DNA of 64,000 bases from Flavobacterium flavigenum. GTDB lineage: Bacteria > Bacteroidota > Bacteroidia > Flavobacteriales > Flavobacteriaceae. Positions 20,664 to 29,996 of this stretch are shown here, piece by piece. A model generated the notes under the pieces. That model saw nothing but the letters and a program-made list of their open reading frames with translations, was not told where the DNA came from and did not search any database. Every line of letters starts with the position of its first letter. Positions within the stretch are counted from its first letter, which is position 1. Position numbers and translations under genes: made by a program. Location: positions 1,302,001-1,366,000 of the forward strand of contig NZ_CP114285.2 in NCBI RefSeq assembly GCF_027111255.2. Direction: 5' to 3'.

Positions 20664-20692
20664 GAACCCGAATTGTATGATTCGGGTTTTTT
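20664..20692 (+). terminator. Intrinsic terminator after the DUF4293 gene
   Basis: A perfect 9-bp stem AACCCGAAT / ATTCGGGTT with a 6-nt loop is followed by a T run. Confidence 0.9.
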
Positions 20693-20799
20693 TGTGAAAA
20701 ACATATTACAATTAATAACAAAAACAGAAAATAAATTTAAGAAACATCATGTTGTAAGTAGATTTTTCATAATTTCGCTTTTGTTATTTCAATTTATTT

Positions 20800-21465
20800 A
20801 TGGCACATAAAATAAGAATACACCTAGCAGATGACCATTTAGTACTTATTGATGGATTGATAAATTTATTAAGTACTGTTTCTGAATTCGAGATTGTAGG
20901 TTCATCCTCTAATGGTTTGAATATTTTCGATGAAGTAACAACCAACAATGCCCACATTCTGGTACTTGATCTTAGTATGCCTGAGAAAGACGGCATTGAA
21001 GTTTTAAAAGAGTTTCAGCAAAAAGGATACCCTTGCAAGGTCATCATCCTGTCCAGCTATGATGATTTAAAAATAATCAGGGAAGTAATGAATTTAGGTG
21101 CTAGTGGCTATCTCACTAAAAAATGTGCAGGTGAAAATATAATCGAAGCCATTGAAGTAGTCAATGAAGGACAAGAATATTTTTGCAATTCTGTAAGAGA
21201 AAAAATCTTCAATACTTTTACTGAAAACAACCCTAAATTAAATAAAAAGAATATCGTTCCTGAAAATTCAATCTTAACATGTAGGGAATTAGAAATTGTA
21301 ACCCTAATTTCACTTGAGTATAGCGGAAAAGAAATAAGCGAACAATTATTTATAAGCACCAATACTGTAGAAACCCATCGCAAAAATATTATGAAAAAAC
21401 TGCAGACAAAAAACACTATTGGACTTGTAAAATATGCTATTAAAAATAATTTGATTAAATCCTAA
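20800..21465 (+). CDS. LuxR/NarL-type response regulator
   Basis: The 221-residue protein has an N-terminal receiver domain (1-120) with the acidic pocket DD at 11-12, the phospho-acceptor D57 in LVLDLSMPEKDG and a conserved switch lysine in GYLTKK. The C-terminal LuxR helix-turn-helix (about 155-215) reads LTCRELEIVTLI...TVETHRKNIMKKL. It is the natural partner of the HisKA_3 kinases encoded directly downstream, and is the only NarL-type regulator in the window for the two kinase copies. Confidence 0.93.
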   Translation: MAHKIRIHLADDHLVLIDGLINLLSTVSEFEIVGSSSNGLNIFDEVTTNNAHILVLDLSMPEKDGIEVLKEFQQKGYPCKVIILSSYDDLKIIREVMNLGASGYLTKKCAGENIIEAIEVVNEGQEYFCNSVREKIFNTFTENNPKLNKKNIVPENSILTCRELEIVTLISLEYSGKEISEQLFISTNTVETHRKNIMKKLQTKNTIGLVKYAIKNNLIKS

Positions 21466-21644
21466 AACTATCTCCCCGATTCATAAATTACCTATATAAA
21501 ATTAGTATTTTCCTCTTGAGTATTTTCTGATCTGGACAATATTTATTTTTAAAGAACATTTTTTTAGGAAAAATAACACATTCCGTTATTTATGAATTTG
21601 TTTTTAACTTTATAAGCTATATTTTTATCCAATAATTTTTGAAT

Positions 21645-23333
21645 ATGTTGGATTTTCGCAATTTTAGAATTCTTTTTTTTATTTCATTTTTTTGTATCGC
21701 TGCAGTTGGTCAAAAGAAAGTTTTTACTGACAAGGAATTATTAAAACTTTACAACCAGGCAACCACAAATCTTCACAATGAAGATTATGAAAAATCATTA
21801 ATACAATCCAGATTACTACTAAATCACTCTCTTTTATCACAGAATTATAATTTAATAGGAAAAGCATACAATACAATTGCAGCTAATTTTGATGGCATCT
21901 CAGAACCTGAAAAAGCCCTTTTTTATTACAAAAAAAGCTTAATATATGCTGAAAAAGCAAATGATTTAGAACTTCAGAACTGGCTATACAATAATATTGG
22001 TAACATTTATTGTTTTGATAAAAAAAAATACGAAAAAGGAATTTCTTATTATATTAAATCATTATATTTCAGCAGATTAACCAAGGATTCTTCACAATTT
22101 TTTTTCACTAAGCTTAATATAGCCTGGGCCTATTTTGATATTGGGCGTTTCTCAGAGGGATATCCTTATCTAAAATATATTAATAAATACAACGATAAAT
22201 ACGGCATGGAAACCACAGCCGCCGTTACCAATATGCTTAATGGCATGTACTATAGTTATACAAAAGATAATCCTAAAGCGGATTACAATTTCAAAAAGGG
22301 TATTGAAAATGCCATAAAATACGATGAAAAAACTGATTTATCCTACATCTATCAGGAATATTCAAAATTTTTATCTAAAAATAAAAATTTTGAAGCTGCT
22401 TATAAAAACTTAAGCGCTTTTCAGCAATTAAATGACGAAATTAATTTTCAGGATAAGGCAAAAAAAGCAAAAATTGCAGGAATAAATCTCGAAATTGACG
22501 AATACAAAAGAGAGATAGACAAAATGGGCATTGAAAGTAAAAAACGGGAAAAATTATTTCACTCTGAAAGTGCCCGCAAAAACAAGATGACAACTATCAT
22601 CTTATCATTATTCCTTATTAGCCTTATCTTATTTTACTTTTTCTATCAAAACACAAAATTGAAACAAAAAAACAGAATTAAAGACATTCAGAATAAAATA
22701 AATCAAAACCTAATCAATGCTACTATTGACGGTCAGGAAAACGAACGGAAAAAGATCGCTTTGTTTTTGCATGATACTATCAGTGCTTCATTATCTTCGG
22801 CCGGAATGCATTTGAATGTTTTTTTATCCCAGCACAGTAGTCTGCCTGCTGAGATAACAAAAACAAAATTAATTTTAGACGAAACCCATGATAAGGTCAG
22901 AGATCTTTCCCATGATCTTATTCCCACCTTATTGGCACGTTTTGGTTTGTTATATGCTCTGGATGATTTATGTGAAAAATATTCAAATTCCACATTACAT
23001 TTTGAATACCAAAATTCGATTCCAATCAAAAAAAGATACACTGAAAAATTTGAAACCAGGCTTTATTTTATCATTTCTGAGCTTTTGAACAACGTTATAA
23101 AACATAGCGATGCAAGTAAAGCATTAGTTTGCCTGATTGAAAATCATAACGAGATGATTATTGAAATTAAAGATAACGGCAAAGGGTTTGATATAAACAA
23201 ATTTAATTTTGTGGAAGGATTTGGTCTTCATCAAATAAAGGCTAGAATAAACAACCTGAATGGACAATTTGATGTCAAATCTAAAATTAATGAAGGAACC
23301 TCAATTAATATAAGTGTTCCATTAAATAGCTAA
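21645..23333 (+). CDS. TPR-containing sensor histidine kinase, copy 1
   Basis: The protein is about 562 residues. An N-terminal signal or anchor helix leads to a periplasmic TPR array (about 30-290), a membrane helix (about 315-335), a HisKA_3 dimerisation domain with the phospho-acceptor in IALFLHDTISASL, and a HATPase_c domain with N box ELLNNVIKHS and G box DNGKGFD. It is of the NarX/LiaS type and would phosphorylate a LuxR-type regulator such as the one just upstream. I prefer the ATG at 21,645 to the TTG two codons earlier. The kinase half is nearly identical to that of the gene at 23,780, showing a tandem duplication. Confidence 0.9.
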   Translation: MLDFRNFRILFFISFFCIAAVGQKKVFTDKELLKLYNQATTNLHNEDYEKSLIQSRLLLNHSLLSQNYNLIGKAYNTIAANFDGISEPEKALFYYKKSLIYAEKANDLELQNWLYNNIGNIYCFDKKKYEKGISYYIKSLYFSRLTKDSSQFFFTKLNIAWAYFDIGRFSEGYPYLKYINKYNDKYGMETTAAVTNMLNGMYYSYTKDNPKADYNFKKGIENAIKYDEKTDLSYIYQEYSKFLSKNKNFEAAYKNLSAFQQLNDEINFQDKAKKAKIAGINLEIDEYKREIDKMGIESKKREKLFHSESARKNKMTTIILSLFLISLILFYFFYQNTKLKQKNRIKDIQNKINQNLINATIDGQENERKKIALFLHDTISASLSSAGMHLNVFLSQHSSLPAEITKTKLILDETHDKVRDLSHDLIPTLLARFGLLYALDDLCEKYSNSTLHFEYQNSIPIKKRYTEKFETRLYFIISELLNNVIKHSDASKALVCLIENHNEMIIEIKDNGKGFDINKFNFVEGFGLHQIKARINNLNGQFDVKSKINEGTSINISVPLNS

Positions 23334-23336
23334 AAA

Positions 23337-23367
23337 ACGCTTCAAAAATGAAGCGCCTTTTATTTTT
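23337..23367 (+). terminator. Intrinsic terminator after kinase copy 1
   Basis: CGCTTC and GAAGCG form a 6-bp stem around AAAAAT, followed by a T-rich tail. It separates the two kinase genes into different transcripts. Confidence 0.7.
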
Positions 23368-23418
23368 ATAATGTTATGAAATCCTTTAAAAAAGATTCTT
23401 TTTAAAGGATGTGCCTAT

Positions 23419-23568
23419 CTAGGCATCCGTTTTTCCGCCTTTTCTATCATTTTCTGGTTGATTTTTTTCTTCCTCTTTTGTTTCCTCTTCATCTGCAAAA
23501 AAATAGGCAGTTTGTTCTTCACCCGCTAAATCTTGAACTTCTTCTACTTCTAAAAATCTCTTTGTCAT
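23419..23568 (-). CDS. Small acidic protein of 49 residues
   Basis: The minus-strand open frame begins MTKRFLEVEEVQDLAGEEQT and is very rich in Glu, Asp and Lys (EEETKEEEKNQPENDRKGGK), ending at a TAG at 23,419-23,421. It lies alone between two plus-strand kinase genes with an AT-rich leader. Its composition suggests a soluble, partly disordered peptide. No family is recognised; it might be a regulator of the duplicated kinases, but only position suggests that. Confidence 0.55.
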   Translation of the reverse strand: MTKRFLEVEEVQDLAGEEQTAYFFADEEETKEEEKNQPENDRKGGKTDA

Positions 23569-23779
23569 AATTGGTTTGTTTTAGTTAATATTTAAATTTT
23601 AGTCTCATTTTACAATTTCAAGATATTCCTAATTGAAACTTCATAAGCAACTCAACCTTAACACCTGATATTAATTGCATTACAATAATAATGTATTTTT
23701 TTTAATAAGAATAAATTTAATTATTAAATTTGAAACAAAATGTTGTAAAACAAACCACATAAATAATTCTATATTGTAA

Positions 23780-25474
23780 ATGCATCAAATCCGGGTTATT
23801 TTTCTATCGCTTATTTTACTAATTTGTTTTAGCAGCAATTTTTATTCTCAAAATAAAATTCTCTCTAAAAATGAAATTGAGAAATTAGTAACAGATGCGA
23901 CTAAAAACTGGAAAATACATGACTATGAAAAATCATTGACACAATCCAGAACTGCTTTAAAAAACGCTATTGCTATTAATGACAATTATCTAATTGCAAG
24001 GTGTTACAATCTAATTGGAGTAAATTTTGATGACTTGCTTATGCTGGATAAAGCATATCCATTTTATATAAAAGCTTTATATTATATTGATAAAACAGAA
24101 AATAATATTTTAAAAAGTAAAATCCACAACAATTTAGCTAATATCTGTTTTTTTGAAAAAAAGCAATATAATCAAGGTATATTTCATTATAAAAAAGCTC
24201 TTGAATACAGTAATAAAGCATCTGATAAAGCTAAAATATACCTTAGAAAACTTAATATTACCTGGGCCTATTTTGAAGTAGGAAATTTCAAAGAAAGTTT
24301 AGGATATTTTAAATATATAAATGAATTTAAACAACATGGAGATGAATCAACACAGGTTGCCTTTAATATGTTAAATGGAATTTATTATGATCATAAAAAT
24401 GATACCCTAAAAGCAAATTTTTATTTCTCGAAGGCAATTGCATTAGGAAATAACAGTGATGAGAAGTTTGATTTATCGATAGCCCATCAAAAATATGCTG
24501 CTTTTTTATTTAAAAACAAGGATTATAAAAAGGCTTATGAAAATATATTAGCATTCAATCGCATTACGAATGAAATTGCTGATTTAGCAAAACAAAAAAA
24601 AACAAAACTTGCCGGGGTTAATCTTGAGCTGGACGAATTTAAAAGAGAGGTTGATAAAATTGAGGCTCAATACAAAAAAAAGCAACAAATATTACAAAGA
24701 GAACAATCACGGCATAAAAAAGTATTCAGTATAATTGTTGTTTTATTTCTCATTATAACTATTATTTTTTATTTTTTTTATCAAAATACAAAACTGAAAC
24801 AAAAAAACAGAATAAAAAATATTCAGAATAAAATACACCAAAACATCATTAATGCCAGTATTGACGGACAGGAAAGCGAACGGAAAAGAGTTGCCTTATT
24901 TTTGCACGACACCATTAGTGCCTCACTCTCATCTGCAGGTATGCATTTGAATGTGTTTTTATCTCAAAACAGCACTGTTCCTGATGAAATCATAAAAACA
25001 AAATTTATTCTGGACGAAACACATGATAAAGTTAGAGATCTTTCACATGATCTCCTTCCTACTTTATTAGTTCGTTTCGGATTATTATATGCCCTTGATG
25101 ATTTATGCGAAAAATATTCAAATTCTACATTGCATTTTGAATATCAGAATACCATTTCAAGTAAAAAAAGATATGCTGAAAAATTTGAAACCAGACTCTA
25201 TTTTATTATTTCTGAACTACTGAATAATATTATAAAACATAGCAAGGCCACCAGGGCTGAAGTTTCATTATCAGAAACAGAAAACCATAAACATTTGGTT
25301 ATCAAAATTACGGATAACGGAAAAGGATTTGATATTAATGATTTTAATTTTGTTGAAGGATTTGGACTTAATCAGATAAAAGCCAGAATAAATAACCTGA
25401 ATGGACAATTTGATGTGAAATCAAAGATTAACGAGGGGACTTCCATTAAAATAACGGTTCCTCTTGGAGATTGA
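23780..25474 (+). CDS. TPR-containing sensor histidine kinase, copy 2
   Basis: The 564-residue protein is a paralogue of the gene at 21,645 with the same order: signal peptide (about 1-24), TPR sensor (30-290), membrane helix (about 315-335), HisKA_3 with VALFLHDTISASL, and HATPase_c with ELLNNIIKHS and DNGKGFD. The sensor half has diverged (many substitutions) while the kinase half is largely preserved, suggesting that the two copies read different signals into the same regulator. A TAAATTTG -7-like motif lies at 23,725-23,732. Confidence 0.9.
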   Translation: MHQIRVIFLSLILLICFSSNFYSQNKILSKNEIEKLVTDATKNWKIHDYEKSLTQSRTALKNAIAINDNYLIARCYNLIGVNFDDLLMLDKAYPFYIKALYYIDKTENNILKSKIHNNLANICFFEKKQYNQGIFHYKKALEYSNKASDKAKIYLRKLNITWAYFEVGNFKESLGYFKYINEFKQHGDESTQVAFNMLNGIYYDHKNDTLKANFYFSKAIALGNNSDEKFDLSIAHQKYAAFLFKNKDYKKAYENILAFNRITNEIADLAKQKKTKLAGVNLELDEFKREVDKIEAQYKKKQQILQREQSRHKKVFSIIVVLFLIITIIFYFFYQNTKLKQKNRIKNIQNKIHQNIINASIDGQESERKRVALFLHDTISASLSSAGMHLNVFLSQNSTVPDEIIKTKFILDETHDKVRDLSHDLLPTLLVRFGLLYALDDLCEKYSNSTLHFEYQNTISSKKRYAEKFETRLYFIISELLNNIIKHSKATRAEVSLSETENHKHLVIKITDNGKGFDINDFNFVEGFGLNQIKARINNLNGQFDVKSKINEGTSIKITVPLGD

Positions 25475-25531
25475 GTTTCTTAGTCATTAGTCTTTAATTC
25501 TTAGTTATTTTTGTTTTGAGTCACTAACTAT

Positions 25532-26029
25532 TTAAACTCTTTTATCTATTTCGATGATTTCTAAATCTTTTATTTTATCTCCTTCAATTACAAAGCGTAA
25601 CATCGTACGAACCTGATGAAAGCCGCTTTTGCCCGCTGCTCCCGGATTCATATGCAGCAGATTATTTTTTTTATCAAATATCACCTTCAAAATATGTGAA
25701 TGACCACAAATGAATAATTTTGGGGGATTATTTTGCATTTCTTCTTTAATGGCAGGATTATATTTTCCTGGATATCCTCCTATATGCGTAATCCAAACAG
25801 AAACTTCTTCGCAAAGGAAACGATTGTGGAGCGGAAATTCTAATCGAGCCTGAGCATCATCAATATTACCATAAACACAACGCAGTGGTTTTAATTTTTT
25901 TATAGTGTCGGTAACATTCAAATCTCCAATATCTCCTGCATGCCATACTTCATCAGCCTGCGCAACATATTTTAGAATTGTGTCATCAATATGACTGTGC
26001 GTATCTGAAAGCAGGAGGATTTTTTTCAT
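25532..26029 (-). CDS. YfcE/MJ0936-type metallophosphoesterase
   Basis: The 165-residue calcineurin-like phosphoesterase has all metal-binding motifs: LLSDTHSHID near the N-terminus, WHAGDIGD, YGNID, ITHIGGYP and CGHSHI. Members are small cytoplasmic dimetal phosphodiesterases. The physiological substrate is not known. It is divergent from the disrupted IS3 element, and its promoter side now abuts the repeat at 26,091. Confidence 0.9.
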   Translation of the reverse strand: MKKILLLSDTHSHIDDTILKYVAQADEVWHAGDIGDLNVTDTIKKLKPLRCVYGNIDDAQARLEFPLHNRFLCEEVSVWITHIGGYPGKYNPAIKEEMQNNPPKLFICGHSHILKVIFDKKNNLLHMNPGAAGKSGFHQVRTMLRFVIEGDKIKDLEIIEIDKRV

Positions 26030-26090
26030 TCTAAATTTTAATGTTATTTTAGTAAAGATTTAAAGAACCAAAGATACAAAGGTTTTTTCT

Positions 26091-26118
26091 GTAGAGACGC
26101 ACAGCAGTGCATCTGTCT
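26091..26118 (+). repeat. REP-like palindrome, copy 1
   Basis: GTAGAGACGCACAGCAGTGC starts a palindrome whose second arm is degenerate (ATCTGTCT instead of GTCTCTAC). The stem AGACGCAC/GTGCGTCT recurs at 27,631 and 29,925. Confidence 0.7.
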
Positions 26119-26206
26119 TCAGGTTTTCGAATTCTTTTTAATTATAAAAAAACCGACCTTCGATGAACATGCCCCAAAAAGTTAGACACTATTTGGGGCA
26201 TTTTTT

Positions 26207-26734
26207 ATGAACAGAAAAGTAAAATTCAATTATGCATTTAAGTTAGAATGTGTAGAATTAGTTTTAAAGAAACATTATTCGAACGTGTATGTTTCAAGAT
26301 TGAAGGGTTTGGACGAGTCCAATATCCGTAAATGGGTAGCTTTTTATAAAGCATACGGCAAAGACGGCTTATTACCTAGAAGGAATCATAATTATACGGT
26401 TGATTTTAAGTTAAAGGTTCTAAAAGCCATTAAAAAAGAATCACTTTCCTTACGCGAGACCTCGGTGAAGTTTAATATTGCCGATGCAGCTATTCTGTTA
26501 AAATAGCAAAAAGATTTTGCTAACTTTGGAGTTGAAGCATTACAACCAAAACCCAAAGGCAGGCCCAAATCTATGAGCAATTTCAAACGTAAAAAACGCA
26601 AATCAGACAAGCCATTATCCAGGGAAGAAGAACTTCTCTTGGAAATTGAAGCCTTGCGCTGTGAGAACGATTTGCTAAAAAAGCTACAAGCCTTAATTCA
26701 AGCCGAAGAAGCAGCCAAAAAGCGCAAGCCATAA
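26207..26734 (+). pseudogene. IS3-family orfA with internal stop codon
   Basis: The frame encodes two helix-turn-helix segments of an IS150-type OrfA (VSRLKGLDESNIRKWVAFYK; LRETSVKFNIADAAILLK). It is then interrupted by TAG at 26,504-26,506 and continues in the same frame for another 75 codons (QKDFANFG...KKRKP) to a TAA at 26,732-26,734. In relatives this position is usually tryptophan (K-W-Q), so a TGG to TAG change is the simplest explanation. The leucine-zipper region and the frameshift heptamer lie downstream of the lesion. Confidence 0.85.
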
Positions 26735-27566
26735 TGGAATTAAGGCATTTATATGATTTAGATTTACTTTTGAATCGTACTAATATGGCACGTAGCAGTT
26801 TTTACTACTATGAAAAACAAAGCAAATCTGTGGATAAGTATCAAATTATAAAAGAATTTATAAAATCCATTTATCACAAGCACAAAGGTCGTTATGGCTA
26901 TAGAAGAATTACCGACGAATTAAACAATAAAGGGATAACTATCAATCATAAAACAGTTTTCAGATTGATGAAGCTATTAGGGCTAAAAAGCATTATTAGA
27001 ATAAAAAAATATAAATCATATAAAGGGGAACAGGGCAAAATCGCACCTAATATTTTGGAACGCAATTTTAAATCAGAAGCTCCAAATAAAAAATGGGCAA
27101 CCGACATAACCGAGTTTAATGTATCAGGGAAAAAACTATATTTATCGCCTATTATAGACTTATTCAACCAAGAAATTATCAGTTATGAGCTAGCGGAACG
27201 ACCCGTATTTAGTCAAGTGGTCGTGATGTTAAAAAAAGCATTTAAGAAAATACCAAACAATACTAATTTGACCTTACATTCTGATCAAGGCTGGCAATAC
27301 CAAATGAAACAATACCAGCATTTATTGAAAAAAAAGGAATCGTACAGAGTATGTCCAGAAAAGGGAATTGTCTGGATAATGCGATTATAGAAAACTTCTT
27401 CGGGATATTAAAATCCGAATTGTTTTACCTTAAAAAGTACAGTTCTATAAGTCAATTAAAACAAGATATCGAAAATTATATTATCTATTACAATAGAGAA
27501 AGAATCAAGTCAAATTTAAACAAAATGAGCCCGATACAATATCGAGCTCATCATTATCAAAATTAA
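26734..27566 (+). pseudogene. IS3-family orfB (DDE integrase) with frameshift
   Basis: The rve-type integrase core is present. The HTH_21 region (HKGRYGYRRITDELN), first Asp in WATDITEF and second Asp in LHSDQGWQYQ are in one frame. The last part with the catalytic Glu (DNAIIENFFGILKSE) is in another. The switch lies at the run of eight A at 27,328-27,335, where nine would restore the frame (KKKGIV). This could be a true deletion or a homopolymer sequencing error; the independent stop in orfA favours real decay. Confidence 0.88.
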
Positions 27567-27630
27567 TTATAAATTTGTCTAAACTTTTAGGTGCAGTCTA
27601 CGAAAGCAGGTCGGTTTTTATAACTCTTAG

Positions 27631-27657
27631 GTTAGACGCACTGCTGTGCGTCTCTAC
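27631..27657 (+). repeat. REP-like palindrome, copy 2
   Basis: AGACGCAC-TGCT-GTGCGTCT forms a perfect 8-bp stem that extends into CTAC. It is in inverted orientation relative to copy 1 on the other side of the IS3 element. Confidence 0.75.
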
Positions 27658-27695
27658 GTATGACTTTGCGCCTCAACGTTGTAACCAAAAACAAA

Positions 27696-29627
27696 TTATT
27701 GTTTTTTAGGATTTTGGATTTTAACTTCTTTCAAATCTTTTGTGTCTTTGGTATCCATCATCTCCATTAGTTTTAATCCTAACAAACCGCTGATCGAACC
27801 ATCAGATCCTCCGTTACCGGAAATTAAAACATCAGGAATCACTTTGATATTTCCTTTTCCAATCTCTTCGGTTACTTTATAACGGGTAAAATTGTCTCCA
27901 CCCATCGCACTAACCTGAAGCTGATAGGCTTCTGCGGTAGATTTACCAATCGCCATGATTTTTTCGGCTTCAGCCAAACCTGTTTTTGAGATTCGCTCTG
28001 CCTCAGCACTGGCATTCAGTTTTGTGGCTTCTGCCTGTGCTCCTGCTCTGGCCTTTGTCGCTTCGGCTTCGGCATTTGCACGCATTTTGGTAGCTTCAGC
28101 CTCGGCATTTACATTTAGTTTTAAACTGGTTGCATCCCCTTCTGCTTTTTTTACGGTTGCATCAGCAGTACGCTGTGCAATTTCAACACTTTGCGATGCG
28201 CGTACAATCTCCTTCTGCATATCTGCAATAGCGGTTTCTTTCTCCATACCCTGACGTTGCTCCTGCGCCATCTTTTGCGTCTGATATGTTTTTTGCTCTT
28301 CTTCAGCCAGTTTTCTGTCTGTTAGCGTTTTCATCAGCGAATCTGGCGGAACAATATCTCCAATCAAAGTATCAACTGCATTTACATTATATTCGTCAAG
28401 TACTAATTTAATATGATTTTTAGCCGATTCCTGACGTTCTTTTCTAGTTGTCAAAAACGAAATCACATCACTGTCCTGTGCCGAGTTTCTAAAATAGTTA
28501 CCAATTGTTGGCTCTAAAACCTGAGAAACAAGATTGTTCATGCTTCCGAAACGTGCAATTACTTTTGGTGCTTCTGCTGCCGGTACGTGAATAATCTGTG
28601 CCACGTCTAAATTAAATGGGAAACCATCTTTTGAACGAACCGTAATAGTAGAAAGATTTTTATCCAAATCATGCGATTCACTTCTGGCATTTGCCCAGTT
28701 CAATACTAAATTCGTTGTGGGAACGGGTTCCAATTTTGTGGTATACTTATTTAAAGCGTATTTTCCTGGACCAAATGGCTCCATCCATACACCACGCTGT
28801 CCTTTAGAAACAATATTTCCGTGTTTGAAAGTATCTCCCGTCACATCTTGGCCGTCTTCTCCAATATAAGAAATAACAACCCCAACATATCCAATGGGCA
28901 CATCAGTCATTGGGTTTTGCTCTATCAAAATTCCCCATGTATTAATGTAGTACGATCCGGCCAACATAACCTGAGGCTGCAAACCACGATTTCCACCGTG
29001 CTCCAAAAACTTGTCAAAATCCTGAAAATTGTTATGATCATTTACAAACTTACCAGCAATTTGTCCCTGTGGAATTGGTTCTCCATCAAGAGCTGTTACA
29101 ATACCAATCATATTTTCGTAAATCTTGATCTGATCGGCCATTACAATTTCAAATAAGAATGTATTAATACGATACGATCCTGTGGTAATAAAAGCAGTCT
29201 GACGCCCTTTTTGCCCTCCATTATTTAAGAAAGCTGTGGCATCCTGAAAGTTATCGCTTTCTACTCGTCTGGCAAGAATTCGCCCGGTTGGAATTTCTTT
29301 TCCGTCCTTGCTTAAAACCAGTCCGATTTTACCTTCCGGTATTATTGTAAATCCGGTCATATCGATTGAATATTGCCAGATCCACATTCCCCAGTACAAA
29401 CCCGGAGCTAATGTCTGCGCCTGATAACCTGCTTCACCTTTTGTAGCAATAATACGACCATCTGGTAATGACTTGTCTGCGCCAAACAAAACGAATTTTT
29501 TTGTTACTAAACCAATTCTATCCTCGGGAACCATTACCATTCCGAAGAAAACACGCAAAATAAATTTGTAGAACACAATGGAGAATAAGATTAAAATTAT
29601 CCACCAGTAAGAAGTAATTTCATTCAT
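27696..29627 (-). CDS. Flotillin family protein
   Basis: The 643-residue protein has an N-terminal membrane helix (about 8-30), a large SPFH/band-7 region (about 35-430) and a long Ala/Glu/Lys coiled coil (about 450-580). The coiled coil has the repeated AEAEATK units and the AEAEKIMAIGKSTAEAYQ signature of flotillins. Flotillins assemble on functional membrane microdomains in the inner membrane. No NfeD partner gene is adjacent, which is unusual for bacterial flotillin operons. It is divergent from truA; the IS3 element lies just past its 3' end. Confidence 0.9.
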   Translation of the reverse strand: MNEITSYWWIILILFSIVFYKFILRVFFGMVMVPEDRIGLVTKKFVLFGADKSLPDGRIIATKGEAGYQAQTLAPGLYWGMWIWQYSIDMTGFTIIPEGKIGLVLSKDGKEIPTGRILARRVESDNFQDATAFLNNGGQKGRQTAFITTGSYRINTFLFEIVMADQIKIYENMIGIVTALDGEPIPQGQIAGKFVNDHNNFQDFDKFLEHGGNRGLQPQVMLAGSYYINTWGILIEQNPMTDVPIGYVGVVISYIGEDGQDVTGDTFKHGNIVSKGQRGVWMEPFGPGKYALNKYTTKLEPVPTTNLVLNWANARSESHDLDKNLSTITVRSKDGFPFNLDVAQIIHVPAAEAPKVIARFGSMNNLVSQVLEPTIGNYFRNSAQDSDVISFLTTRKERQESAKNHIKLVLDEYNVNAVDTLIGDIVPPDSLMKTLTDRKLAEEEQKTYQTQKMAQEQRQGMEKETAIADMQKEIVRASQSVEIAQRTADATVKKAEGDATSLKLNVNAEAEATKMRANAEAEATKARAGAQAEATKLNASAEAERISKTGLAEAEKIMAIGKSTAEAYQLQVSAMGGDNFTRYKVTEEIGKGNIKVIPDVLISGNGGSDGSISGLLGLKLMEMMDTKDTKDLKEVKIQNPKKQ

Positions 29628-29647
29628 AATTTTTGATATTTAGACTA

Positions 29648-29682
29648 CAAACATAACAGAAATATTTCCTGTTAAAATTCAA
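29648..29682 (-). promoter_or_regulatory. Putative promoter of the flotillin gene
   Basis: Read on the minus strand, a TATGTTTG (TAnnTTTG) at 29,648-29,655 is preceded by a TTG 24 nt upstream (29,680-29,682). The spacing is one base outside the usual 17-23. The start codon is 20 nt downstream of the -7 element. Confidence 0.35.
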
Positions 29683-29924
29683 TAGCTATAAAATTTAACT
29701 TTTGGCTTCTTGAAACCAAAAACGTTAAAAAAATACTGATTTTATATCGTTGGAATTTGAGTTTTAGTACACGATTTTTACCAGAGTAAACTATGATTTG
29801 TATTTTGGTTTTTAACGTTTTTAAGAACAATTTTGAGGTTCTAAGCTGGTAAGATCCTAGAAGTTTCGTTTGTAAATTACATTGTTGTGTTTTAATCCAG
29901 GAACCAATTTATAAACCTATATAT

Positions 29925-29950
29925 AAAGACGCACTGCTGTACATCTCTAC
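29925..29950 (+). repeat. REP-like palindrome, copy 3
   Basis: AAAGACGCACTGCTGTACAT followed by CTCTAC is a third copy of the 27,631 palindrome with two base changes in its right arm. It lies just upstream of the truA promoter. The rest of the gap 29,683-29,924 is AT-rich; AAAAACGTTAAAAA and TTTTTAACGTTTTT occur about 100 bp apart in it. Confidence 0.65.
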
Positions 29951-29962
29951 GGAAAAACTTTG

Positions 29963-29970
29963 TACCTTTG
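29963..29970 (+). promoter_or_regulatory. Putative -7 element of truA
   Basis: TACCTTTG fits TAnnTTTG and lies 26 nt before the TTG start of truA. No convincing -33 element at the right distance was found. Confidence 0.35.
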
Positions 29971-29996
29971 CAACTTTGTCACTTTGAACCTTTACT

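Larger units (their letters stand above)
26170..27595 (+). mobile_element. Degenerate IS3-family insertion sequence (IS150 group)
   Basis: The element of about 1426 bp is bounded by imperfect inverted repeats starting TGCCCCAAAAAGTTAGACA on the left and TGCACCTAAAAGTTTAGACA (reverse complement) on the right, giving TG...CA ends. It has the orfA/orfB layout of IS3 elements with a canonical A AAA AAG slippery heptamer at 26,677-26,683, correctly phased for -1 frameshifting. Both reading frames are broken (see below), so this copy cannot transpose by itself. It sits inside an inverted repeat (AACCGACCTTCG at 26,151-26,162; CGAAAGCAGGTCGGTT at 27,601-27,616) that looks like a split terminator. 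No target-site duplication is visible. Confidence 0.88.

Noticed and set aside
26160..27605. Target-site duplication of the IS3 element
   Set aside because: The bases next to the two ends (ACA and GTC) do not match at 3 or 4 bp, so none is claimed.
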